Origin: an uncultured Clostridia bacterium
GTDB taxonomy: Bacteria; Bacillota; Clostridia; Oscillospirales; CAG-272
Reading direction: 5' to 3'
Length of the DNA: 5,484 nucleotides
NCBI GenBank assembly: GCA_937894775.1
Contig: CALAXC010000039.1
Location: forward strand, 1-5,484
Shown here: positions 1 to 5,370 of the stretch, in pieces
Numbering within the stretch: the stretch's first letter is position 1
Layout: every line of letters starts with the position of its first letter
The notes under the pieces: generated by a model
The model's input: the letters and a program-made list of their open reading frames with translations, nothing else
Databases searched by the model: none
What the model was told of the DNA's origin: nothing
Translations under genes and position numbers: made by a program

Positions 1-106
1 GCTCAGGATGACACGGACAAAAAAGCGCCGAGCGAAGCAAGGCGGGATCTACGAAGAAGTAACGCACATTGTGCGCTGCACCCTAACACTAACTAACCAA
101 CTAACT
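1..106. repeat. Left flank: noncoding, probable part of a dispersed intergenic repeat plus a CTAAC-rich tract
   Basis: No credible gene lies here. The first bases, GCTCAGGATGACA, match a motif I remember as common in intergenic repeats of Clostridia genomes (CGCTCAGGATGACA-type), and the GC-rich run to about position 50 fits the same element cut off by the window edge; this part is from memory. A near-perfect small palindrome lies at 63-75 (CGCACA, one base, TGTGCG). Positions 82-107 are a low-complexity tract in which TAAC or CAAC recurs every 4 to 6 bases and puts stop codons in two of the three plus-strand frames. It ends at the lipoprotein gene's terminator. The repeat assignment is tentative. 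Confidence 0.4.
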
Positions 107-151
107 AAAAAGAGAGAACAAATCGGTTAAATCCGAAATGTTCCCTCTTTT
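107..151 (-). terminator. Rho-independent terminator of the solute-binding lipoprotein gene
   Basis: On the minus strand, 35 nt after the lipoprotein stop codon, AAAAGAGGGAACA (151-139) pairs over 13 positions with TGTTCTCTCTTTT (120-108), including one G-U wobble. Inside this stem are a 2x2 internal loop (AA/AA on the plus strand), a 4-bp stem CGGA-type (123-126 with 133-136) and a 6-nt loop. The descending arm ends in five T, then AGTTAG. The A and T ends of the stem are complementary, so it could also stop plus-strand transcription from the left, although the plus-strand tail is less regular. The inverted repeat was read base by base; folding energy was not computed. Confidence 0.85.
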
Positions 152-186
152 ATTCATTTTAAGTCATTCACAAATCAAGCATTGAA

Positions 187-1863
187 TTACTTTCTGACTC
201 CGAGCCATTTATCAACATTTTCAAGAGCTGAAACATACGTGCTTTCATCAGACAAAAACGCATCTTCCGGAGTTGTTGCGCCTGTATCGTGCCATCCCGT
301 AACTACATCTCTCCAACACTGAGCAAGAACACCGTTAAGCTGAGGAGCATAAACAGAAGCAAATGAAAATTCAATATTATCGGCGATCATATCAAAAATC
401 TTTCTAGACTTCACAACCGAATCATTAGTATCATCGATACCAAAATATTTAGGTTTAACAATTCTATCTATATAGTAACCGCGTATGTTAATGTACGATT
501 CTTCATAAGAATACTGAAGATAAGCTGAGATCGCATCGCCCTTTGTGGGAACAGAGCTTCCTCCGTGATCGATCACAGTCATAAGTGTGTAGGAATCGTG
601 CGCGGTCGTACTGTAGTTTTCCTGCTCAGCAGCATCATATTTAGGTAAAGGCAGAATTCCAAACTCAGAGCTCATCTCACGAATATTTACGTTATCTTCT
701 TCTGTAAAATAAAGAAAATGAATTGCAAATATAGACTTGTCACATGCAAAGTGAGTTATAGGCTCAGTGTAGCCGCCGAGGGTACAATTCATAGTTTCAT
801 CGCTATTACATACGCCTGCGGCTTTAGTTTCGTCAAGAAGAGCTTGAAGATCAGTTACCGCATTTTCGATTTTACTATTACCTACAATATTATACGCGTG
901 CGAGCCGTCAGCCTTTTCGGTAATAAACTCAAGATCCCACGCAGAAGAAAATGCATCAACAGGAATCGAGGAGAACGGAGAGCTGATCGCGTGGAAATCA
1001 TCGTGCTGATCACCGTTTTTGTTATTAGTTTCTTCAAATACACTCGACCATCTGTAAAGCAACTCATAATCCCAATCACCATCAATAGCTACATCCTGAA
1101 GATCCTCGGGATCATCAACAGTCTTCTTTCTATCGTACATTGTCTTATTCAAAAAGATTGCCACTGTTTTATCAAAAGTAGAAAGATTAAGATCACCCGT
1201 AACATAATAAAGCAGACCGTTGACCGTTAAATTATCAACTATAGACTGATTCCAGCAAGGAAGAGAAAATTCAAAATAAGGGAAAGTTTCTTTATCCGCA
1301 AGATTAGTTATATAATCACGTATCTGTTCATTAGCACCTGCGTACGCATAGTTAGCCGCTACATCATAATAATGGAAGTCACCGTCTACGTCATCCTTTA
1401 TACTGCGAGTAAATATATCAAGACAATCCTGATACATAGAATTTGCCACAAGAGTGTATTGTGCTTCGATATTCAATGCTTGCCCAACCGATTCATTTCT
1501 CATCGCAATGACTTCATCAAGGACATCTTCGGTAACATCCTTGTACCACTCTCTCTGACAATTGAGGGTATCTCTCACCAAAATAGAAATCTTTTCGCCA
1601 TCAAAGTCAAAATCTTCTTCGGGAATAACCTGAGTGAAGATCTCTTTGTCGGTCTTCTTTTCGCTCTGCTTTTCGGTATTTTTTTCGCTCTGCTTTTCGG
1701 TATTTTTTTCGGTTTGTTTTTCAGTCTGTTTACCCGTAGGCTTCACCGTGAAATCGTATTCTATATCGCTCTCACCGCCAATAATAATTATTTCTCCGTC
1801 GCAAGCCGTAAAGACGCTTACGATCATAAGCAACGCAAGGATCAATGCAAATATTTTTTTCAT
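187..1863 (-). CDS. Extracellular solute-binding lipoprotein (ABC transporter receptor-like)
   Basis: 558 residues, probably a lipid-anchored binding protein on the outer face of the membrane, of the kind that delivers a sugar or related solute to an ABC importer. Residues 1-20 are a lipoprotein signal: two Lys after Met, a hydrophobic core, then FTA-C with Cys21 as the lipidation site. Residues 45-72 are seven tetrapeptides of the form K-(Q/N/K)-(T/S)-(E/D), a hydrophilic spacer between anchor and domain. The folded domain starts near residue 88. Features typical of Clostridia solute-binding proteins include YVTGDLNLS (220-228), a hinge-like DGDWDYELLYRW (261-272), an Asn/Asp-rich loop (280-289) and FGILPLPKYD (401-410) before an alternation of helices rich in Tyr and Trp. 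Ligand-binding residues cannot be named. The start has AAGGTGA 4 nt upstream. The gene lies 44 nt after citrate synthase with no terminator between and has its own terminator. No transporter permease or ATPase gene is present in the window. The family is fairly sure; the ligand is unknown. Confidence 0.82.
   Translation of the reverse strand: MKKIFALILALLMIVSVFTACDGEIIIIGGESDIEYDFTVKPTGKQTEKQTEKNTEKQSEKNTEKQSEKKTDKEIFTQVIPEEDFDFDGEKISILVRDTLNCQREWYKDVTEDVLDEVIAMRNESVGQALNIEAQYTLVANSMYQDCLDIFTRSIKDDVDGDFHYYDVAANYAYAGANEQIRDYITNLADKETFPYFEFSLPCWNQSIVDNLTVNGLLYYVTGDLNLSTFDKTVAIFLNKTMYDRKKTVDDPEDLQDVAIDGDWDYELLYRWSSVFEETNNKNGDQHDDFHAISSPFSSIPVDAFSSAWDLEFITEKADGSHAYNIVGNSKIENAVTDLQALLDETKAAGVCNSDETMNCTLGGYTEPITHFACDKSIFAIHFLYFTEEDNVNIREMSSEFGILPLPKYDAAEQENYSTTAHDSYTLMTVIDHGGSSVPTKGDAISAYLQYSYEESYINIRGYYIDRIVKPKYFGIDDTNDSVVKSRKIFDMIADNIEFSFASVYAPQLNGVLAQCWRDVVTGWHDTGATTPEDAFLSDESTYVSALENVDKWLGVRK
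1648..1731 (-). repeat. In-frame 12-bp/24-bp tandem repeat coding the K-x-(T/S)-E spacer
   Basis: Seven degenerate 12-bp units inside the lipoprotein gene encode KQTE, KQTE, KNTE, KQSE, KNTE, KQSE and KKTD (residues 45-72). At a larger scale two adjacent copies of a 24-bp unit (1661-1684 and 1685-1708, plus strand TCGCTCTGCTTTTCGGTATT followed by a T run) are identical. Recent duplication or slippage is therefore likely. Because the unit is a multiple of three, gain or loss of copies would keep the frame and only change the spacer length. Confidence 0.9.
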
Positions 1864-1874
1864 TTTTTCACCTT
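1861..1874 (-). promoter_or_regulatory. Ribosome binding site of the lipoprotein gene (AAGGTGA)
   Basis: The minus strand reads AAGGTGAAAAAATG. AGGTGA is the 3' portion of the AAGGAGGTGA consensus and lies 4 nt before the ATG. The same 14 bases precede the acetyltransferase gene (4089-4102). I find no good promoter in the 44-nt gap: TATATT-like boxes exist in the A/T-rich stretch but are either too close to this site or lack a -35 partner. Confidence 0.8.
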
Positions 1875-1907
1875 TTAATATAAGATATATACTTAAATAT
1901 ATGCAAA

Positions 1908-3287
1908 TTATTCGCCTCTTTGATCGAGAGGAATATATTTATTATCATTATTTGCAACAAATTTGTATGCAGGGCGAATTATCTTCTTAGATGTCTGGAA
2001 TTCCTCTATTCTATGCGCGCACCAACCTGCAACACGGGAGATCGCAAAGAGAGGAGTATACATTTCAACGGGAATATCGAGCATACGGTAAACAAGTCCC
2101 GAATAAAGATCGACGTTTGCGCACATAGGCTTATTCGTTCCCTTAAAGGAATTAAAGAGGTCGGGAGTAATGCGCTCGATAGCCTCAAGCAAAGCAAAAT
2201 CATCTCCATAGCCCTTTCTCGTCGCAACGTCATGCGCATACTTTTTAAGCATTATCGCACGTGGATCGGACTTAGTATAAACTGCGTGGCCCATACCGTA
2301 AATAAGGCCCTTACCGTCGTAAAGCTCTTTTTTGAGTATTTTGGTAAGAACAGCCGCAATTTCTTCATCATCGTGTACGTCTTTTACGTTTGCCTTAACA
2401 ACGTCAAACATTTCCTGAACCTTTATATTAGCTCCACCGTGAAGCGGTCCTTTAAGCGAGCCGATAGCTCCCGCTATAGCTGAATAAGTATCGGTTCCCG
2501 AGGAAGAAAGAACACGGCAGGTAAACGTAGAGTTATTTCCGCCTCCGTGCTCTGCCTGAATTATCATACAGATATCAAGCAAGCGAGCCTCTTCTTCGGT
2601 ATACTGTTTACTTGATCTCAACAAACGCAAGAAGTTCTGCGATGTACTGAGATCATCGTGAGGATAGTGGAAATTAAGGCTTTTTCCGTTATAATAGCTT
2701 CTGTAATATGCATAAGAATGCGCCGCAATAACAGGCAATCTTGCAATTATTTCAATACTCTGACGAAGCATATTTTCAAGGCTGGTATCGTCGGGATTCT
2801 CATCATAGGAATAAAGCGCAAGCACACCCGTTGCCATTTTGTTCATTATAGAGCGTGAAGGCGCTTTCATCAAGATATCCTCAGAAAAACGAAGCGGCAA
2901 ACGGCGGTAAGATGCCAGAAGCTCGTTAAATTCCTTAAGCTGTGTGCGTGAAGGAAGCTTTCCAAATAAAAGTAGATAAGCAACCTCCTCAAAGCCGTAA
3001 CGGTTCTCTGCGTTATATCCGTCTATGAGCTGCGACATATCAAATCCGCGATACTCGAGCTTTCCTGCATCGGCAACCTTTTCACCCTCGTAAACGTAAT
3101 ATCCGTGAACGTTTCCGATCTTTGTTGCGCCCGCCATTACACCCGTACCGTCGGGCTCACGAAGTCCTCTCTTTATGCGGTAATTTTCAAAAGCTCCCGC
3201 AGGAATTTTATTAGCTTCCTCAGCTTCATTAAGACAAATCGAGAAAAATTCCTCGCAAGAAAGATCCTTCTTTTCGTTTGTATCCAT
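1908..3287 (-). CDS. gltA: Citrate synthase (si-type, clostridial)
   Basis: 459 residues. Condenses oxaloacetate with acetyl-CoA and water to citrate and CoA in the cytoplasm; in a fermenter this usually feeds 2-oxoglutarate and glutamate synthesis. Family signatures appear in order: LEYRGFDMSQL (77-87), EHGGGNNSTFT (246-256), GPLHGGAN (280-287), GMGHAVYTKSDPRA (331-344) and NVDLYSG (391-397). The catalytic His/His/Asp set of the family corresponds to His283, His334 and Asp393, and substrate-binding arginines fit Arg418 (ISRVAGWCAHR) and Arg438 (IIRPAY). All are present and the length is full. The start is set at the ATG at 3285-3287 because GGAGG lies 8 nt upstream; a longer frame to 3317 would run through the leader hairpin and has no ribosome site. 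The gene is first after its own promoter, and the lipoprotein gene follows in the same direction. A 2-methylcitrate synthase activity cannot be excluded from sequence alone. Confidence 0.95.
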   Translation of the reverse strand: MDTNEKKDLSCEEFFSICLNEAEEANKIPAGAFENYRIKRGLREPDGTGVMAGATKIGNVHGYYVYEGEKVADAGKLEYRGFDMSQLIDGYNAENRYGFEEVAYLLLFGKLPSRTQLKEFNELLASYRRLPLRFSEDILMKAPSRSIMNKMATGVLALYSYDENPDDTSLENMLRQSIEIIARLPVIAAHSYAYYRSYYNGKSLNFHYPHDDLSTSQNFLRLLRSSKQYTEEEARLLDICMIIQAEHGGGNNSTFTCRVLSSSGTDTYSAIAGAIGSLKGPLHGGANIKVQEMFDVVKANVKDVHDDEEIAAVLTKILKKELYDGKGLIYGMGHAVYTKSDPRAIMLKKYAHDVATRKGYGDDFALLEAIERITPDLFNSFKGTNKPMCANVDLYSGLVYRMLDIPVEMYTPLFAISRVAGWCAHRIEEFQTSKKIIRPAYKFVANNDNKYIPLDQRGE

Positions 3288-3295
3288 TATAAAAA

Positions 3296-3300
3296 CCTCC
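3296..3300 (-). promoter_or_regulatory. Ribosome binding site deciding the citrate synthase start
   Basis: GGAGG on the minus strand, 8 nt before the ATG at 3285-3287. It fixes the start of citrate synthase downstream of the upstream in-frame ATG at 3317, which has no such site. The leader hairpin at 3304-3320 ends 3 nt before it. Confidence 0.9.
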
Positions 3301-3303
3301 GTT

Positions 3304-3320
3304 CTTTTGCTTAGCAAAAG
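3304..3320 (-). promoter_or_regulatory. Leader hairpin / palindrome next to the citrate synthase ribosome site
   Basis: CTTTTGC TTA GCAAAAG is a perfect 7-bp inverted repeat with a 3-base centre, in the 5' leader predicted from the promoter at 3357-3385 and 3 nt upstream of GGAGG. It could act as an RNA hairpin affecting ribosome access or mRNA stability, or as an operator: a third copy of CTTTTGC (3377-3383) overlaps the -35 box. It is not a convincing terminator, as the following bases (minus strand AACGGAGG) contain no T run. Confidence 0.6.
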
Positions 3321-3356
3321 TTCAAAACATTTATCAAAAACAAAAACATTTCATAT

Positions 3357-3385
3357 ATTATATCACATTCAACAAACTTTTGCAA
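3357..3385 (-). promoter_or_regulatory. Promoter of citrate synthase
   Basis: On the minus strand TTGCAA (3385-3380) is followed by a 17-bp spacer and TATAAT (3362-3357). TGA directly before TATAAT forms an extended -10 (TGATATAAT). A start site about 7 nt on would give a leader of about 60 nt carrying the hairpin at 3304-3320 and the GGAGG site. The sequence upstream is A/T-rich and could help polymerase binding. Confidence 0.82.
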
Positions 3386-3395
3386 GAGAAATCAC

Positions 3396-3413
3396 AAAAA
3401 AGTTCACTTTTTT
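3396..3413. promoter_or_regulatory. A/T-rich palindrome just upstream of the citrate synthase -35 box
   Basis: AAAAAAGT-TC-ACTTTTTT is a perfect 8-bp inverted repeat around two bases, 10 bp upstream of the -35 box. Its position suits an UP-like element or an activator or repressor site. It could also act as a weak backup terminator after the acetyltransferase gene, but the 2-base centre and all-A/T arms make it a poor RNA hairpin. The function is a guess; the symmetry is seen. Confidence 0.4.
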
Positions 3414-3479
3414 CTACTTTTCTAAGCTGTTTTCAAGCTTTTTTAATATTATTTTGACAGAAAAGGCTCTCAAAGATGC

Positions 3480-3524
3480 AAAAAACGTCTGCTTGGTTAT
3501 AAATCTTAACCTCACAGACGTTTT
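3480..3524 (-). terminator. Rho-independent terminator of the GH109-like/acetyltransferase operon
   Basis: On the minus strand, beginning 3 nt after the acetyltransferase stop codon, AAAACGTCTG (3524-3515) pairs over 10 bp with CAGACGTTTT (3491-3482). Inside are a 3x3 internal loop, a 5-bp stem (GGTTA with TAACC, 3495-3499 with 3507-3511) and a 7-nt loop. The descending arm continues into six T (3485-3480). This separates the operon from the citrate synthase promoter, about 95 bp further on. Confidence 0.88.
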
Positions 3525-3527
3525 CGC

Positions 3528-4091
3528 TTATTCATTTATAAGCTTAATACTGTTTATATCATATCCGAGTTTTTCGCAAACCGCAGTCCAACGAGCCATC
3601 ATATCGCTGTTCGGATCGTGAAAAATAACAGGGCAAAATCCGCCCGAAAGATAATTCTTTATCGCAGGCAAACGGTAATCGTCGGTCGTGAGCACACAAA
3701 AATCTATACCTCTCTGCTCCGCCAGACTCATAGCAAAAGAAAGCATCGCGTGACCTATTCCCTTATTTCTTACCTCAGGAACAGCCGCAACCATATGAAG
3801 ATATCCCGAATTATTTTCAGTTCTGTGTATCAGCGCACTTGTTGCTACTTTATTTCCGTTTGGATCTACAACGAAGAAAAGATCCTTTTCGGGAACGAGT
3901 CCCTTACAAGAACGTATCGTTTTATTAAAAACGACCTCGTTTTCGGTGGTTTTTACCATATCGGCTCTGCGACAGATATCGCACCACGCATCAACGTCTT
4001 TTTCCGACTCTTTAAAAAACACGAAGCTATATCCCTGCGGAAGATCTCTTTTCGTTACCTCTCCGCTATATCTTATCATTTTTAATTGCAT
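3528..4091 (-). CDS. GNAT-family N-acetyltransferase
   Basis: 187 residues, cytoplasmic, expected to move an acetyl group from acetyl-CoA to an amine on a small molecule or protein; the acceptor is not predictable. The acetyl-CoA pyrophosphate loop is clear: VPEVRNKGIGHAML (104-117), giving the R-x-x-G-x-G pattern at Arg108 to Gly113. Before it lies the strand pair LFFVVDPNGNKVATSALI (71-88). The C-terminal part, LTTDDYRLPAIKNYLSGGF (134-152), is the usual GNAT motif with the 'R..AI..Y...GF' signature. The first 65 residues are a less conserved N-terminal half. The start is the ATG at 4089-4091 with AGGTGA 4 nt upstream; Met5 lacks a ribosome site. That site overlaps the stop codon of the GH109-like gene, so the two are probably translationally coupled. 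A strong terminator follows immediately. Confidence 0.88.
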   Translation of the reverse strand: MQLKMIRYSGEVTKRDLPQGYSFVFFKESEKDVDAWCDICRRADMVKTTENEVVFNKTIRSCKGLVPEKDLFFVVDPNGNKVATSALIHRTENNSGYLHMVAAVPEVRNKGIGHAMLSFAMSLAEQRGIDFCVLTTDDYRLPAIKNYLSGGFCPVIFHDPNSDMMARWTAVCEKLGYDINSIKLINE

Positions 4092-4102
4092 TTTTTCACC
4101 TT
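4089..4102 (-). promoter_or_regulatory. Coupled ribosome binding site of the acetyltransferase gene
   Basis: The minus strand reads AAGGTGAAAAAATG; its first two bases are the last two of the upstream gene's TAA stop (4103-4101). Ribosomes ending the GH109-like gene would release right on this site, which points to coupled translation. It is identical to the 14 bases before the lipoprotein gene. Confidence 0.82.
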
Positions 4103-5237
4103 ATATCTTTATCATCTTTTCTTCTATCGGCATATTTTTTCTGAAATGCGGAATTTCTACCGTTTTACCGTTATTAGCTACCGAAATGGAAGAAAGAAGC
4201 GCAACAGCCGTCCATTCGCAAGCCTCATAAACGTCAACTGCGGGTTTTTCTCCCGTTCTTATAGCGCGTATAAAATCGTCAACTATAAAGAAATCGCCTC
4301 CCCAATGTCCTGCTTTGAGCTGTTCCTCTGTAGCTTTTTTATATCGCTCGGGAAGATATTCCACATACTCGGAAAGCGCCTGCCATTTCATTTCATAGCT
4401 TGGATTCCCCTCACCGACAAACGAAACCTTATCCAAGTCACCAAACGCAGAGCAGGACTTTGTTTCAAAAGCGCCCTTTGTTCCCTGCAAGTGATAATAA
4501 GCCGCTCTATGAGGTCTTGGAGATACACAGTCAACACGTATCTGAACAAGCTTTCCCGATGCAAGACGGCACATCGTAGTTGTTCCGCTGTCCTGCTTGA
4601 GTCCCGATGAGCTATATATACCCGGTGAGAAGCAAGATATCTCGCTTACTCTGTCACCTGGAAACCATTGCATTACAGGACCTAAGGAGTGCGTAGGATA
4701 AAACGAACCCCTTACTCCGCACTGCCAATAAGATCTCCAGCTCGTTTTTCCGTTTTTATATTTCATAAGCTGATCGATATTATGGAGATACATACCCTCA
4801 GCATAATAACATTCGCCAAAAAGTCCTGCATTCACCATCTGTTTTATCTGCTGTATCTTTGGCATATAGATATAATTTTCTGCAAGCATATATACTTTTT
4901 TATATTTTTCAACAGATTCACAAAGCCAGAAAAGCTCATCCATCGTTACGCCCGCTGTTACCTCGGAAAATACATGCTTTCCCGCTTCAAGTGCGGCTAT
5001 TGCCTGCGGAACATGACATTGCATAGGTGTTGCTATGACAACCGCATCTATATCCGACTCCAGCATATCCTCATAAACTCGGTAAGTATTTTTAACACCA
5101 AGACGTTTAGCCTCCTCTGCGAGTACATCCTCGTCAAGATTACAAAGAGCAGTTATCTCAACTCCCGGACTTGAATTGAATCCAAGCGCAAGAGCCATAC
5201 TGCGCGCGCCCACCATACCAACTTTAATCTTTTTCAT
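4101..5237 (-). CDS. Gfo/Idh/MocA-fold protein, GH109-like (NAD-dependent glycosidase or sugar oxidoreductase)
   Basis: 378 residues, no signal peptide, so cytoplasmic. The N-terminal Rossmann domain carries VGMVGARSMALALG (6-19), which binds NAD(P), followed by VVIATPMQCHVPQAIAALEAGKHV (66-89). Where ordinary family members have the EKP motif with a catalytic lysine, this one has SEVTAGVT (91-98). It then shows ENYIYMPK (120-127), MVNAGLFGE (134-142), EGMYLHNI (147-154), YPTHSLGPVMQWF (180-192) and HWGGDFF (311-317). This set resembles family GH109 (alpha-N-acetylgalactosaminidase type; TEVPA, ENYCYGR, YPTHGLGP, HGGMDF from memory), whose enzymes hydrolyse glycosides through NAD-assisted oxidation and elimination, with the Tyr and His of YPTH at the active site. 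An oxidoreductase acting on a sugar or cyclitol remains possible. The start at 5235-5237 has GGAGG 5 nt upstream; the frame extends to 5381 but that part crosses the promoter. First gene of an operon with the acetyltransferase. Confidence 0.85.
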   Translation of the reverse strand: MKKIKVGMVGARSMALALGFNSSPGVEITALCNLDEDVLAEEAKRLGVKNTYRVYEDMLESDIDAVVIATPMQCHVPQAIAALEAGKHVFSEVTAGVTMDELFWLCESVEKYKKVYMLAENYIYMPKIQQIKQMVNAGLFGECYYAEGMYLHNIDQLMKYKNGKTSWRSYWQCGVRGSFYPTHSLGPVMQWFPGDRVSEISCFSPGIYSSSGLKQDSGTTTMCRLASGKLVQIRVDCVSPRPHRAAYYHLQGTKGAFETKSCSAFGDLDKVSFVGEGNPSYEMKWQALSEYVEYLPERYKKATEEQLKAGHWGGDFFIVDDFIRAIRTGEKPAVDVYEACEWTAVALLSSISVANNGKTVEIPHFRKNMPIEEKMIKI

Positions 5238-5242
5238 AAAGA

Positions 5243-5247
5243 CCTCC
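5243..5247 (-). promoter_or_regulatory. Ribosome binding site deciding the GH109-like start
   Basis: GGAGG on the minus strand, 5 nt before the ATG at 5235-5237. It excludes the in-frame upstream extension to 5381, and the protein from this ATG begins directly with the Rossmann strand (MKKIKVGMVG). Confidence 0.9.
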
Positions 5248-5267
5248 AAAAGCATTATTTCGTTTAT

Positions 5268-5296
5268 ATTATAGCATATATTAAAATCAAAAACAA
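5268..5296 (-). promoter_or_regulatory. Promoter of the GH109-like/acetyltransferase operon
   Basis: On the minus strand TTGTTT (5296-5291), a 17-bp spacer and TATAAT (5273-5268), with TGC before the box giving an extended -10 (TGCTATAAT). The predicted leader is about 24 nt and contains the GGAGG site. The region upstream is T-rich (5297-5320). No operator symmetry was noticed. The -35 is weaker than the -10. Confidence 0.78.
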
Positions 5297-5370
5297 TAGA
5301 AAAACAAAAAATCAAAGCAGGATGATGATAGCACATTTCATTTATGGTTTCTGCGAACCCAGATGAAAAG

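Noticed and set aside
8..130. A 40-codon plus-strand frame starting at ATG 8
   Set aside because: It has no ribosome site, crosses the repeat-like flank and the TAAC tract, and ends inside the terminator.
718..1230. Long plus-strand open frame opposite the lipoprotein gene
   Set aside because: It lies wholly antisense to a gene with clear protein features, has no ribosome site, and its composition looks like a shadow frame.
1864..1907. Promoter-like TATATT boxes before the lipoprotein gene
   Set aside because: One is too close to the ribosome site to leave a leader, and the others lack a -35 partner; a weak promoter remains possible but is not supported.
1372..1990. Two plus-strand frames opposite the lipoprotein N-terminus, rich in Phe, Leu and Ser
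   Set aside because: The repetitive FFSLCFS-type sequence is the reverse complement of the K-x-(T/S)-E repeat, not a membrane protein.
3288..3317. Ten-residue N-terminal extension of citrate synthase
   Set aside because: It runs through the leader hairpin and the GGAGG site; the ATG at 3287 has an ideal ribosome site.
3424..3445. AAGCT-AGCTT hairpin followed by T on the plus strand, a possible terminator
   Set aside because: It has only a 5-bp stem, and no plus-strand gene precedes it.
3454..3459. Plus-strand TTGACA, a possible -35 box
   Set aside because: There is no -10-like sequence 16-18 bp downstream and no plus-strand gene follows.
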